Position numbers and translations under genes: made by a program. 64,000 nucleotides of DNA from VRUE01 sp963728045 (GTDB lineage: Bacteria; Actinomycetota; Thermoleophilia; Solirubrobacterales; 70-9). The DNA is taken from the NCBI GenBank assembly GCA_963728045.1, contig CAVSIE010000004.1, positions 1 to 64,000 of the forward strand, in the 5' to 3' direction. Below, piece after piece: positions 17,639 through 27,549 of the stretch; positions within the stretch are counted from its first letter, which is position 1; each line of letters starts with the position of its first letter. Below the pieces are notes generated by a model that saw only the letters and a list, made by a program, of their open reading frames with translations, was not told where the DNA came from and ran no database searches.

Positions 17639-18809
17639 CTACTCGGCCACCATGGGCGTCATCGCGTTCTCTCCCGTCACCGCGCGGCCGATGATCAGCT
17701 TCTGGATCTGCGAGGTGCCCTCGTAGAGGGTGGTGACGCGGGCGTCGCGCAGGTAGCGCTCGACCGGGTAGTCGTCGACGTAGCCGGCGCCGCCGTGGAC
17801 CTGGATCGCCAGGTTGGCGCACTCGACCGCCGACTCGGTCGCGTAGAGCTTCGCCACCGAGGTCTCCAGCGTGTTCGGCTTTCCTTCGTCCTTGAGCGCG
17901 CCGGCGCGGTAGACCAGCATCCGCGAGGCGTCGCGCTTGAGGATCATGTCGGCGATCATCTCCTGGACCAGCTGGAAGCGGGCGAGGGGGACGCCGAACT
18001 GCTTGCGCTCCTTGGCGTACTGCGACCGAGGCGTCGACGCAGCCGTCGCAGATGCCGACGCAGCCGGCGGCGACGCTGTAGCGGCCGTTGTCGAGGGCGC
18101 TCATCGCGACCTTGAAGCCGTCGCCGATCTCGCCCAGCATCGCGTCCTCGCCGACCTCGACGCTGTCGAGCGAGATCTCCGCCGTGTCGGAGGAGCGCAG
18201 GCCGAGCTTGCCGTGGATCTCCTGGGCGGTGAAGCCCTCGCTGGCGGTGGGGACGAGGAAGCAGGCGAGGCCCCGGTGCTTCTTCTCGGGGTCGGTCTGG
18301 GCGAAGATCAGCGCCACCTCGGAGAAGTTGCCGAGCGAGATCCACATCTTCTGGCCGCTGATCGACCAGCCGGAGTCGGTCTTGGTCGCGCGGGTGCGCA
18401 GGTTGGCGGCGTCGGAGCCGGTGTCGGGCTCGGTCAGGCCGAAGCAGCCGAGCGCCTCGCCCGAGCAGAGCCGCGGCAGCCACTTCTGCTTCTGCTCCTC
18501 GGTGCCCCACTTCTCGATCGAGCCGGCGACGAGCGAGGTCTGCACCGAGACGACGGTGCGGGCGGAGGAGTCGGCGCGGCCGACCTGCTCGACGATCAGC
18601 CCGTAGCCGAGGTAGTCGAGGCCGCGGCCGCCGTACTCCTCGGCGACCGGGGCGCCGAGGTAGCCGACCTCGCCCAGCTTGCTCGCCAGCTCGCGGTCGA
18701 AGCGCGCGGCGCGGTCGTTGTCGCGGACCCGCGGGATGATCTCCTTGTCGGCGAACTCGCGCGCGGTTTCGGAGATCAGCTTCTGCTCGTCGCTCAACTG
18801 GAAGTCCAT
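17639..18809 (-). CDS. Acyl-CoA dehydrogenase, one frameshift
   Basis: FAD enzyme making the trans-2 double bond of acyl-CoA. ATG 18809 begins MDFQLSDEQKLISETAREF; motifs CFGLTEPDTGSDAANL and ISGQKMWISLGNFSEVA are standard. An extra base near 18026 ends the correct frame at DASVA; the remainder (KERKQFGVPLARFQ, VHGGAGYVDDYPVERYLRD, LYEGTSQIQKLIIG) continues in the next frame to TAG 17639. With one base removed the length is about 390 residues, normal for the family, so sequence error is likely. Its start overlaps the aminotransferase gene by 16 nt. Confidence 0.9.
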
Positions 18810-19633
18810 CTCACCCCTGCTTTCTCGGGTCGGTCTCTGTCATGGCAGCTCTTGCCCAGGGTGGCGGCGAACGCCTCCTGCGCCTCGCGTGTGCGCGGGC
18901 CGGGCGCGGCGGCGAGCTCGGCCCCGTCGATCGCGGCGACGGCCTGGATCTCCCGCGTGGTCGAGGCGAGGAAGGCCTCCCCGGCGGCGCGCAGGTCGGC
19001 GACCGGCCAGGCGCCCTCCTCGACCTCGAGCGCCTTGACGAGGCGGTCGCGGGTGATCGACTCGAGCACCCCGTTGTCGAGCGCGGGCGTGCGCAGCTCG
19101 CCCTGCGGCGAGACCCAGAAGATCGCGGAGGTCGGCGGCTCGAGCACGGTCCCGTCCGGCTGCACCAGCACCGCCTCGTCGGCGCCCTTGGCTTTGGCCA
19201 ATCGTGTCGCCTGCATGTTGGCGGCGTAGGAGAGCGACTTGACGCCGTTGAGGATCACGGTCGGCGAGTAGGTGACGGTGGCGAGGCGCAGCGTCTCGCC
19301 GTGGGGGGGAAGCGGCTCGGTCATCGCCAGCCGCCGGCCGCCGCGGGTGACGATCAGCCGCAGCTGGCCGTCGCCGTCTCCGTGCTGGACGAGCAGGGCC
19401 TCGATCTCGCGCTCCAGCGCGGCGCGGTCGAACCGGAGCTCGATCGCGGCCGCTGAGCGCTCGAGCCGGTCGAGGTGGTCGCCGAGCGCGAATGGCCGGC
19501 CCCGGTAGAGGCGGATCACCTCGAAGGCGCCGTCGCCGCGGTAGAGCCCGTCGTCCTTCAGCGGCACCATGGCCTCGGCAGTCGGAGAGACCGCTCCGTC
19601 GACGCTGGCCAGCTCTCTGAAGTCGCTCGTCAT
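18794..19633 (-). CDS. Class IV aminotransferase (PabC/BCAT/DAAT family)
   Basis: A 279-residue fold-type IV PLP enzyme. DDGLYRGDGAFEVIRLYRGRPF is the N-terminal signature; the PLP lysine should lie in NGVKSLSYAANM, and PTSAIFWV plus LDNGVLESITRD are typical of the C-terminal half. The family holds branched-chain aminotransferase, D-amino acid aminotransferase and aminodeoxychorismate lyase, which motif reading cannot separate. It overlaps the acyl-CoA dehydrogenase by 16 nt, so it heads the beta-oxidation operon; transamination of a branched-chain amino acid before degradation would fit. Confidence 0.85.
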   Translation of the reverse strand: MTSDFRELASVDGAVSPTAEAMVPLKDDGLYRGDGAFEVIRLYRGRPFALGDHLDRLERSAAAIELRFDRAALEREIEALLVQHGDGDGQLRLIVTRGGRRLAMTEPLPPHGETLRLATVTYSPTVILNGVKSLSYAANMQATRLAKAKGADEAVLVQPDGTVLEPPTSAIFWVSPQGELRTPALDNGVLESITRDRLVKALEVEEGAWPVADLRAAGEAFLASTTREIQAVAAIDGAELAAAPGPRTREAQEAFAATLGKSCHDRDRPEKAGVRWTSS

Positions 19634-19649
19634 CGACGCGCGAGGCTAC

Positions 19650-20849
<1,200 letters not shown>

Positions 20850-20889
20850 GGCGCGGATTAAAACATGACGCCCGTCGTATCCTTGGGCC

Positions 20890-21177
20890 GTGGGTTTCGT
20901 CTTGGTGACGATCGCGATGCTGGCGCTGTTGATCGGCGTGCTGGTCGTGGTCGGCCACTTCTACCCGAGCAGCAGCGCCGATTTGGTCGACTGGAAGCCG
21001 ACCCGCTCGCCCCAGGCCGAAGCCGAGAACGAGATCGCCGACATCCAGCAGATGCTCGATGCGCAGAACGAGATGCGCCGTCGCCGCGGCCTCCCCGAGC
21101 GCAGCGAGCAGGAGCTGCGCGACGAAGTCGCCGTCGAGGAGATCGAGCGCCTTCGCAACGATCCTTCCGCCTTCTAG
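20890..21177 (+). CDS. Small membrane-anchored protein, function unknown
   Basis: GTG 20890 gives 95 residues: one N-terminal transmembrane helix (about 2-22) and an acidic, helical cytoplasmic part (EAENEIADIQQMLDAQNEM, LRDEVAVEEIERL). It is divergent from the thiolase operon with only 40 nt between starts. No known domain is recognised. Confidence 0.7.
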   Translation: MGFVLVTIAMLALLIGVLVVVGHFYPSSSADLVDWKPTRSPQAEAENEIADIQQMLDAQNEMRRRRGLPERSEQELRDEVAVEEIERLRNDPSAF

Positions 21178-21276
21178 CGGCAGCGCGGGGGGCCTGGCGG
21201 GCGCACGAGTCGATACGTCTAGACTCGGATAAGGATTCAGGTGAATGTCTAATCGAGCACCGAGAGGAGCAATCTG

Positions 21277-21942
21277 ATGGCGCTGCAACTTGGCGACGTA
21301 GCCCCCGATTTCGAGGCTGAGACGACCGAGGGTCGGATCAGGTTCCACGACTGGATCGGCGATTCGTGGGCAGTGCTGTTCTCGCACCCGAAGGACTTCA
21401 CTCCGGTTTGCACGACCGAGCTCGGCTACATGGCCAGTATCGAGCCCGAGTTCGCGAAGCGCGGCGTGAAGATCATTGGCCTCTCGGTCGACCCGCTCGA
21501 CAAGCACGAGGGCTGGGCCAAGGACATCGAGGAGACCCAGGGCACGGCGCCCAACTACCCGATCGTCAGCGACGCCGACTTCCAGGTCTCCAAGCTCTAC
21601 GGAATGCTGCCGGCGGACGTCTCCGGCGAGGCCGGGGACCGCACCCCAGTCGACAACCAGACCGTGCGCAACGTCTTCGTCATCGGCCCCGACAAGAAAA
21701 TCAAACTCATCCTGGTCTACCCGATGACGACCGGGCGCAACTTCGACGAGGTGCTGCGGGTGATCGACTCGCTGCAGCTCACCGCCAAGCATAAAGTCGC
21801 CACTCCGGCCCAGTGGCAGCAGGGCGACGACGTGATCATCGCCGGATCGGTCTCCAACGACGAAGCAAAAGAGGTCTACCCGGATGGCTGGGAGGAGCCG
21901 AAGCCCTACATCCGCATCGTCCCCCAGCCGGAAAAGGTTTGA
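21277..21942 (+). CDS. 1-Cys peroxiredoxin (Prx6 type)
   Basis: Reduces peroxides through one peroxidatic cysteine. The 221-residue protein has the signature PKDFTPVCTTELGYM (Cys45) and contains no other cysteine, so it cannot form the intramolecular disulfide of 2-Cys enzymes. The Prx6-type C-terminal extension (YPDGWEEPKPYIRIVPQP) is complete. A strong GAGAGGAG ribosome site lies before ATG 21277. It is monocistronic; an inverted repeat follows it. Confidence 0.93.
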   Translation: MALQLGDVAPDFEAETTEGRIRFHDWIGDSWAVLFSHPKDFTPVCTTELGYMASIEPEFAKRGVKIIGLSVDPLDKHEGWAKDIEETQGTAPNYPIVSDADFQVSKLYGMLPADVSGEAGDRTPVDNQTVRNVFVIGPDKKIKLILVYPMTTGRNFDEVLRVIDSLQLTAKHKVATPAQWQQGDDVIIAGSVSNDEAKEVYPDGWEEPKPYIRIVPQPEKV

Positions 21943-21948
21943 GACGCC

Positions 21949-22029
21949 GTAGCCTGCGCCTGGCAGCGTCCTCGGTCGCTCGCGTGCAGAGCACGCCACG
22001 CTCCCTGTGTCCTCGCCAGGCTTGGCTAC
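21949..22029. terminator. Imperfect inverted repeat between convergent genes
   Basis: GTAGCC-CCTGGC (21949-21964, with 4 unpaired bases) pairs with GCCAGG-GGCTAC (22015-22029, 3 unpaired) around a 50-nt loop between the peroxiredoxin and Nudix genes. It could act as a factor-independent stop for both; the long loop lowers confidence. Confidence 0.35.
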
Positions 22030-22529
22030 GTCGCCTCAAAAAGCCGATCCAGTAGATCGCCCAAAATCCTGGCGGTTGCGCCCCAGATCAAGTGGCTTTC
22101 GACCTCGTAGGTCGGGGTGTGGATTGGTATGCCGCGGCGGACGAGACGGCGGATCTCGTAGCTATCGCGCAGCACCTCCAGCGAGAAGGTGAGGACGGTC
22201 TCCACCTCAGCCGGGTTGGGCTCTAGGTTCAGCCCGGCGGGGTGGGGGATATGGCCGACGAAGGGGTGGACGCGGTAACCGGTGACGAAGGTGTTGGTCG
22301 GCGGCAGGGCGTCGCCCAGCTCGACCGCAGCGGGGTCGAGGCCGATCTCCTCCTGGGCCTCGCGCAGCGCGGTCGCCACGAGGTCGGCGTCGGCCTCATC
22401 CTTGCGGCCGCCAGGGAAGGAGATCTCGCCGGCGTGGCGCCGCAGGTCAGCACGCCGCTCGGTGAAGACGAGCCCGGGCTCGTCGTCCGGCCAGCCATAG
22501 AGGGGCAGGAGGACGGCGGCCTCAGTCAT
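22026..22529 (-). CDS. Nudix hydrolase, CoA pyrophosphatase-like
   Basis: A 167-residue Nudix protein. The Nudix box GGRKDEADADLVATALREAQEEIGL is preceded by AGEISFPGG, the arrangement of NudL/YeaB-type CoA pyrophosphatases, which cleave CoA to phosphopantetheine and 3',5'-ADP. C-terminal YEVESHLIWGATARIL matches that family. It is 40 nt downstream of the SDR gene on the same strand. The substrate is inferred from family only. Confidence 0.85.
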   Translation of the reverse strand: MTEAAVLLPLYGWPDDEPGLVFTERRADLRRHAGEISFPGGRKDEADADLVATALREAQEEIGLDPAAVELGDALPPTNTFVTGYRVHPFVGHIPHPAGLNLEPNPAEVETVLTFSLEVLRDSYEIRRLVRRGIPIHTPTYEVESHLIWGATARILGDLLDRLFEAT

Positions 22530-22569
22530 TGTCGACTTTCGTTCGGTATGCGGATGAAAGTCGACAGAT

Positions 22570-23382
22570 TCAGATGATCACCTGGACGGTGCCGCCGTCA
22601 ACCGACCAGGCGGCGCCGCTGACGTAGGAGGCGCGCTCGGAGCAGAGGAAGACGATCGCGGCGGCGATCTCGTCGACTTTGGCGAGCCGGCCGATCGGGC
22701 GCTTTGCCCCAGCGGTCTCGAGCGCCTCCTCGCGGCTCGCGGCGCCCGACATCTCCGCCGACTGGTCGAGCAATCCACCCTCCTCCATCCACAGCTCGGC
22801 CTCGACCGGGCCGGGGCAGATCGCGTTGACGAGCACACCGTCCTTCGCGTGGCGGTCGGCGAAGAGGCGGGAGAGCGAGAGCTCGGCGGCCTTGGCGACC
22901 GAGTACTCCGGCATCGCCGCGGAGGGCCGCTTGCCCGCGGTCGAGCAGACATTGACGACTCGGCCCCAGCTGCGCTCGGCCATCGCCGGGATCGCGGCTC
23001 GCATCGCCCGCAGCGGCGCCATCACGTTGAGCTCGTACTGAGCGCGCCAGTCCTCGTCGGGCACCTCGTCGAGGTCGCGCCACTGGGCGGTACCGGCGTT
23101 GTTGACGAGCACGTCGAGGGAGCCGAAGTGCTCGTTCGCGGCAGCGACGATCAGCTCGCCGGCGTCCTCGACGGTGACGTCGAGGACGAGGTGCGCAGCT
23201 CGGCCGCCCGCATCGGAGTCGGCAGCCGCGGCCTCCTCGGTCGCCTCGGCCAGGCGCTCCTCGCTGCGGGCGACCAGCAGCACGTTGGCGCCCTCGGCGC
23301 AGAGCAGTCGTGCCGTCTCCCGGCCGATCCCGCGGCTGGCGCCGGTGACGACGCAAGCGCGCCCTGCCAGACCGAGGTCCAT
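22570..23382 (-). CDS. Short-chain dehydrogenase/reductase
   Basis: A classical SDR of 270 residues: VTGASRGIGRETA for the cofactor near residue 12, NNAGTAQW, the catalytic Ser in VCSTAGKRP and YSVAK as Tyr/Lys, then ICPGPVEAELW. SASGAAWSVDGG-like end (YVSGAAWSVDGGTVQ) is typical of FabG-like enzymes. The start abuts the stop of the PduO gene (CTAG overlap region), so they form one unit. Substrate unknown. Confidence 0.9.
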   Translation of the reverse strand: MDLGLAGRACVVTGASRGIGRETARLLCAEGANVLLVARSEERLAEATEEAAAADSDAGGRAAHLVLDVTVEDAGELIVAAANEHFGSLDVLVNNAGTAQWRDLDEVPDEDWRAQYELNVMAPLRAMRAAIPAMAERSWGRVVNVCSTAGKRPSAAMPEYSVAKAAELSLSRLFADRHAKDGVLVNAICPGPVEAELWMEEGGLLDQSAEMSGAASREEALETAGAKRPIGRLAKVDEIAAAIVFLCSERASYVSGAAWSVDGGTVQVII

Positions 23383-23949
23383 CTAGCTCTTGCGCCGGCC
23401 CTCGAACAGGGCCGGATCGTCGACGTCGGCGAAGCGGGCCATCGCGTAGGCGAGGTCGGAGGCGCGGTTGACGAAGTGGATCACGGTCTCGCCGGCCAGC
23501 TCCCCGGCCTCGTTGAGGGCGCTGATGTGACGCTCGGCACGGCGGATCGTGGTGCGGGCGACGTCGAGCTGAGCGGAGAGCTGATTGCCGCCAGGGATCA
23601 CGAACTGCGGTGGCAGCTCGACCTCGGCCATGTAGCGGTCGATCTGTCGCTCGAGCTCGGCGACCATCTCCTCGGTGGTGCGGCTGATCCCGTCCTCGAG
23701 GCGCTCGGCGGCCTCGGGCGCGGTTGCCAGCTCGGCCCCGGCGACGAAGAGGTCGTCTTGGAGGCGGAGGATGTCCGCTGCAAGCTCGGCCTCGCCGGCG
23801 TCGCAGAGCGCTCGCGCCACGCCCAGCTCCGAGCACGCCTCGTCGAGCGCGCCGTAGGCCTCGGTGCGACCGTGGTGCTTCGGCACCCGGCCGCCGTACC
23901 AGAGCGATGTGGTGCCGTCGTCGCCCTTCTTCGTGTAGATCTTGACCAC
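23383..23949 (-). CDS. Cob(I)alamin adenosyltransferase, PduO type
   Basis: Transfers adenosyl from ATP to cob(I)alamin to form coenzyme B12. The 188-residue protein starts with the ATP-binding motif YTKKGDDGTTSLWYGG and contains the helical core with FVIPGGNQLSAQLDVARTTIRRAER and FVNRASDLAYAMAR, both diagnostic for PduO. It is not linked to the cobalamin uptake operon at 56.6 kb but would use its cargo. Confidence 0.92.
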   Translation of the reverse strand: MVKIYTKKGDDGTTSLWYGGRVPKHHGRTEAYGALDEACSELGVARALCDAGEAELAADILRLQDDLFVAGAELATAPEAAERLEDGISRTTEEMVAELERQIDRYMAEVELPPQFVIPGGNQLSAQLDVARTTIRRAERHISALNEAGELAGETVIHFVNRASDLAYAMARFADVDDPALFEGRRKS

Positions 23950-23974
23950 GCGCCCATCCTAAGGGCGCTTGGGC

Positions 23975-25270
23975 TCAGCCGACCGGGTTGAAGGCGAGGC
24001 CGGTCGGGACCTTGGGAAAGAAGTAGGTCGACTTCGGCGGCATGTTCTCGTCGCTCTCGCAGATCGCCTTCACCTGGTCGACCGGGATCGGGCGGAGGAT
24101 GAAGGCAACGTCATACGTTCCCTCGTCGAGCAGCGCCAGCGAGTCCTCGACGCTCTTCGCGTAGCCGATCCCGCGCTTGGCGAGGATGTCGTCCTCGCTC
24201 AGCCCGGCGACTCCCTTCAGCACCAGCGTCTCGAGGATCGCCGCGTCTAGGCGTCGGTAGGCCTCCGGCTTGCCGTCCAGCAGCTGGTCCAGCTCGGCGA
24301 CCGCCTTGTCCTTCAGCCGCAGGCGGAAGCCCTGCTTGTGGTGGGAGTCGATGTAGCCGAAGACGCCGGTTCCCTCCTCGCCGAGCGGATCGAGGCCCTC
24401 GACGCCGACCTCCTCGACGTCGAACAGCTCGCGCAGGCCCTCGCCGAAGCGCTTCTGGCGCTCGGGGTCGCCGGCAAAGCCGGAGAGCAGGCGGTGGGTG
24501 GGGAAGACGGTGAGGCCGGGGTCGTCGAGCCCGGTCAGCGCCATCAGCGTGTAGTTGTGCGGGCCCTCGCCGCCCACCTCGTCGCGGTAGGCGAGCGCGG
24601 TCTCGTAGCGGTGGTGGCCGTCGGCGATCAGCAGCTGGGCGTTGGCGAGCAGCGCGGTGACCTTCTCGCAGGTCTCCGGGTCGCCGACTCGCCAGAGCCG
24701 GGTGACGGTGCCGAGCGCGTCCGTCGTCGCCTCGCCGAAGGGTGCTTCCGCTTCGACATGAGGCGCGACCAGCGGCCAGGGATCGAGCGTGCTCAGCGAG
24801 AAGATCGGCGAGAGGTTGTGGCGGGTGGCACGGGTCAGGTCGAGCCGGTCCTTCTTCGGGCCGGGCAGCGTGCGCTCGTGGGGCAGGACCTGGCCGGCGT
24901 CGAAGTCCTCGACCCGGACGCGGGCGAGGATGCCGTGACGGGTGCGCGCCTCGCCGTCCGGTCCCGTGTAGTCCTGCTCGATCGCCCAGATCGCCGGCTC
25001 GGCGTCGTCGACGAGCGCCCCGTCCGCCTTCCAGCTCGCGATCGCAGCAGCGGCTTCCTCGTAGGGATCGCCCTCGCCTGCGGCTTGCGGCCCGGTCTCG
25101 CCGTACGGTTTTGGCAGGTCGATCGCGACGGCGTTGTAGGGGGAGCGCTCCAGCAGCTCCTTGCGCATGGCCAGGTCGATCACGTCATACGGCGGCGCGA
25201 TCACCTGCTGCAGCGACCCAACCGTCGTCAGGTCGTAGTGGAGGGCATTGAAGGCGCGAACGTCAGCCAT
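23975..25270 (-). CDS. DUF1015 family protein
   Basis: A 431-residue protein of the DUF1015 family, recognisable by IAPPYDVID near the N-terminus, the central ADGHHRYETALAYRDE and the C-terminal FILRPIPVDQVKAICE and MPPKSTYFFPK. The family is widespread and often sits near serine or D-3-phosphoglycerate metabolism genes, but no activity can be read from sequence. It is transcribed towards PduO with a 25-nt gap. Confidence 0.88.
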   Translation of the reverse strand: MADVRAFNALHYDLTTVGSLQQVIAPPYDVIDLAMRKELLERSPYNAVAIDLPKPYGETGPQAAGEGDPYEEAAAAIASWKADGALVDDAEPAIWAIEQDYTGPDGEARTRHGILARVRVEDFDAGQVLPHERTLPGPKKDRLDLTRATRHNLSPIFSLSTLDPWPLVAPHVEAEAPFGEATTDALGTVTRLWRVGDPETCEKVTALLANAQLLIADGHHRYETALAYRDEVGGEGPHNYTLMALTGLDDPGLTVFPTHRLLSGFAGDPERQKRFGEGLRELFDVEEVGVEGLDPLGEEGTGVFGYIDSHHKQGFRLRLKDKAVAELDQLLDGKPEAYRRLDAAILETLVLKGVAGLSEDDILAKRGIGYAKSVEDSLALLDEGTYDVAFILRPIPVDQVKAICESDENMPPKSTYFFPKVPTGLAFNPVG

Positions 25271-25317
25271 GGCCGCGAAACCTAGCGGTTTCAGCCGTCC
25301 GACTCAGATGGGAACAT

Positions 25318-25983
25318 ATGTTCGATAAAGAGATGGCATATCCGGCTTACGTCAGAGAGAAGGCGCGGGAGCTTCGCAAGGAGAGAAAGCTCACGATCGA
25401 CGAACTCGCTGAGCGTCTAGCACTCCCTCGGACGACGATCTACTACTGGGTCCGAGATCTGCCGATTCCCGGTTCCGGTTCAGGCAACGGATGGCCCGAG
25501 TCTGCGCGTCGCAAGGGCAACCGGGCGATGCGAGCAAAATTCCGTGCTCTTCGCGAAGCTGCCTATCGGCAGGGTCGCGACGAATTTCCAATCCTCTTGA
25601 AGCAGCCGACGTTTCGTGACTTCGTCTGCATGTACATCGGCGAGGGATACAAGCGGGATCGCAACATGGTTTCAATCTGCAACTCAGACCCGGCAGTGAT
25701 TCGACTCGGTGCGGCCTGGATTCGCCAACTGGCCAGCAATCCCATTGCTTTTGAATTTCAGCACCACGCAGATCAGGACCCGCAAGAAATCTGTGCTTTC
25801 TGGGGTGACCTCCTGAAGGTCGAGCCGTTGGTGATCAAGTTCCAACGTAAGTCCAACAGCGGGAAATTGGCTGGCCGCGCCTGGCGCTCGAAGCACGGAG
25901 TTCTCCAGATTCGTACTGCCGATACCTATCTACGCGCACGTCTCGATGCATGGATGGACGAAGTGCGCGCCGAATGGCCCTAG
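25318..25983 (+). CDS. HTH protein with a possible LAGLIDADG-like domain
   Basis: A 221-residue protein. Residues about 10-45 form a helix-turn-helix (ELRKERKLTIDELAERLALP then TTIYYWVRDLPIP). The second part has FVCMYIGEGYKRDRN and VSICNSDPAVIRLGAAWIRQL, a GEG/NSDP pattern I associate with degenerate LAGLIDADG folds fused to HTH domains. Codon usage is less GC-rich than the neighbours. It abuts the tRNA-Pro gene: its TAG stop is the first half of the likely -10 box of that tRNA. Such proteins may regulate or derive from homing elements; no function is established. Confidence 0.7.
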   Translation: MFDKEMAYPAYVREKARELRKERKLTIDELAERLALPRTTIYYWVRDLPIPGSGSGNGWPESARRKGNRAMRAKFRALREAAYRQGRDEFPILLKQPTFRDFVCMYIGEGYKRDRNMVSICNSDPAVIRLGAAWIRQLASNPIAFEFQHHADQDPQEICAFWGDLLKVEPLVIKFQRKSNSGKLAGRAWRSKHGVLQIRTADTYLRARLDAWMDEVRAEWP

Positions 25984-25995
25984 AATCGGCTTTAT

Positions 25996-26069
25996 CGGGG
26001 CGTAGCTCAGCCTGGCAGAGCATTCGGTTTGGGGCCGAAAGGCCGCTGGTTCGAATCCAGCCGCCCCGA
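25996..26069 (+). tRNA. tRNA-Pro(TGG)
   Basis: A complete cloverleaf of 74 nt: acceptor CGGGGCG pairs perfectly with CGCCCCG, anticodon stem TTCGG/CCGAA, loop TTTGGGG with anticodon TGG at 26030-26032, and TTCGAAT T-loop. The discriminator is A26069; CCA is not encoded. TAGAAT at 25981-25986 is a good -10 element. Confidence 0.96.
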
Positions 26070-26071
26070 TT

Positions 26072-26590
26072 TCAGGGTCTCTTGATTCCGAATATGACTA
26101 CGGCTTGGCCCTTCAGGATCGACTCTCGGAGGCGCTGCATGCCGAGGCGCTCGGCGACGCGGATCGAGGCGGTGTTGCCGGGTTGAATGATCGAGATCAG
26201 CTCGGGGACGTCGAGGGTGCGCCAGGTCCACTCGATCGCGGCTTGGCCGGCCTCGGTCGCGTAGCCCTGGCCCCAGGCGTCCCTGGCGAGCTTCCAGCCG
26301 ACCTCGACGCCGGGCCAGCCCGGCGGGTTCCAGAGTCCCGTCCGGCCGATCGAGGCGCCGTCCTCCTTGCGCTCCAGCGCCCACTGGCCGTAGCCGCGCA
26401 GCGCCCAGTGGCCAAGGTGGGTGGCGACCTCCGCCCAGACCTCCGCCTGGCTGACCGTTTTGCCGCTGCCGAGGTACCTCATCACCTCCGGGTCGACGGA
26501 CATCTCCGCGTGGGCGGCCAGGTCGCGTCCCCGCCATCCCCGCAGTAGCAGGCGCGGGGTCTCCAGCTGGGGCGGTGTCCGGGGACTCAT
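26072..26590 (-). CDS. GNAT acetyltransferase, RimJ/RimL type
   Basis: A 172-residue protein starting at ATG 26590; the longer upstream frame overlaps the divergent Nudix gene and is rejected. LETPRLLLRGWRGRDLAAHAE is the usual beginning of RimJ/RimL-like GNATs; the acetyl-CoA loop is in RDAWGQGYATEAGQAAIEW, and IQPGNTASIRVAERLGM is the late signature. Acceptors in this group are protein N-termini or small amines. The stop codon lies 2 nt from the end of tRNA-Pro. Confidence 0.85.
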   Translation of the reverse strand: MSPRTPPQLETPRLLLRGWRGRDLAAHAEMSVDPEVMRYLGSGKTVSQAEVWAEVATHLGHWALRGYGQWALERKEDGASIGRTGLWNPPGWPGVEVGWKLARDAWGQGYATEAGQAAIEWTWRTLDVPELISIIQPGNTASIRVAERLGMQRLRESILKGQAVVIFGIKRP

Positions 26591-26604
26591 CGGGCATACG
26601 TAGC

Positions 26605-27087
26605 ATGGGACCCTTGACCAGCGCCGGAATCCTGCTCTTCCGCTTCGTCGAGGGTGCGCCGCAAGTGCTGCTCGTCCACCCCGGTGGGCCGTACTGGACG
26701 AAGAAGGACGAGGGGGCCTGGTCGCTCCCGAAGGGAGAATGCGAGGAGGGGGAGCAGCCTCTGGAGGCGGCCCTGCGCGAGCTGGGCGAGGAGCTGGGAC
26801 CGACCGCGCCGGCGCTCGAGCCGGAGGCGCTGGCCGAGCTGGGCACGGTCCGCCAAAAGGGCGGCAAGCTCGTTCACGGTTGGGCGGCGGAGGCGGAGTT
26901 CGACCCAGCAGCGCTCGAGAGCATCTCTTTCGAGATGGAGTGGCCACCGCGCTCCGGCCAGCAACGCGAGTTCCCGGAGGTCGATCGAGCCGAGTGGCTC
27001 GACCCCGAGACCGCCAAGAAGAAGATCAATCCGGCCCAGACCGCCTTCATCGACCGCTTGCTCGAGCGGATCGATTCGCGCGATTGA
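26605..27087 (+). CDS. Nudix hydrolase
   Basis: ATG 26605 (MGPLTSAGILLFRF) gives 160 residues. The Nudix box GECEEGEQPLEAALRELGEE-LG is complete, preceded by GAWSLPKG. The arrangement, with KKKINPAQTAFIDRLLE at the end, resembles small predicted NTP pyrophosphohydrolases (YfcD/DR1025-like). Its start lies 14 nt from that of the divergent GNAT gene, so the two share a promoter region. Confidence 0.85.
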   Translation: MGPLTSAGILLFRFVEGAPQVLLVHPGGPYWTKKDEGAWSLPKGECEEGEQPLEAALRELGEELGPTAPALEPEALAELGTVRQKGGKLVHGWAAEAEFDPAALESISFEMEWPPRSGQQREFPEVDRAEWLDPETAKKKINPAQTAFIDRLLERIDSRD

Positions 27088-27153
27088 GCTTCCGATCTCG
27101 GACGGGTACAGTCGGCCGGTCCGGAGATCGCCAAAGAACGACTGAGAGGCAAG

Positions 27154-27549
27154 ATGGAGGCTTCGCACCAACCCGAGCGTCTGAACCAAGCGGGATTCGG
27201 GGCGTTCTCGGAGCGAGCCGGCGACGGCTCTCCGGTGGTGATGCTGAACCTCCTGTCCTTCAAGCCCGATGGCGGCCGAGCGCGCTACGAGGAGTACGGA
27301 GCCGCGGTCGCTCCCCTGCTCGATGGGGTGGGTGGACGGATCCTCTTCGCGGGAGAGTCATCGACCGCGCTGCTGGGTGACGACTCGTGGGACATGGTCG
27401 CCCTGGTCGAATACCCAAGCCGCCAGGCCTTTCTCGACATGATCGGCTCTCCCGAGTACCAGGCGATCGGCCACCTACGCACCGAGGCGCTGCTCGAGGG
27501 TGAGCTGCACCCGATGGACCTCGACGGCGAGTGGTCGCAGGCGAGATGA
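27154..27549 (+). CDS. DUF1330-like protein
   Basis: A 131-residue ferredoxin-like-fold protein: VVMLNLLSFKPDGGRARYEEYGAA, then WDMVALVEYPSRQAFLDMIGSPEYQ are typical of the DUF1330/dimeric alpha-beta barrel group. These are small, often stress- or catabolism-linked proteins without defined activity. ATG 27154 has GAGAGGCAAG in front. Its stop overlaps the start of the RDD gene (ATGA). Confidence 0.85.
   Translation: MEASHQPERLNQAGFGAFSERAGDGSPVVMLNLLSFKPDGGRARYEEYGAAVAPLLDGVGGRILFAGESSTALLGDDSWDMVALVEYPSRQAFLDMIGSPEYQAIGHLRTEALLEGELHPMDLDGEWSQAR

Noticed and set aside
15684..18809. A single 1041-codon acyl-CoA dehydrogenase/hydroxyacyl-CoA dehydrogenase fusion
   Set aside because: The middle third is nonsense antisense to good coding frames; a one-base indel near 18026 explains it and separate hydratase and dehydrogenase starts exist.
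17937..19229. Long plus-strand open frames over the beta-oxidation genes (also 19569-20861 and 12712-14028)
   Set aside because: They are antisense to genes with full family motifs and show no domain; long antisense frames are expected at this GC content.
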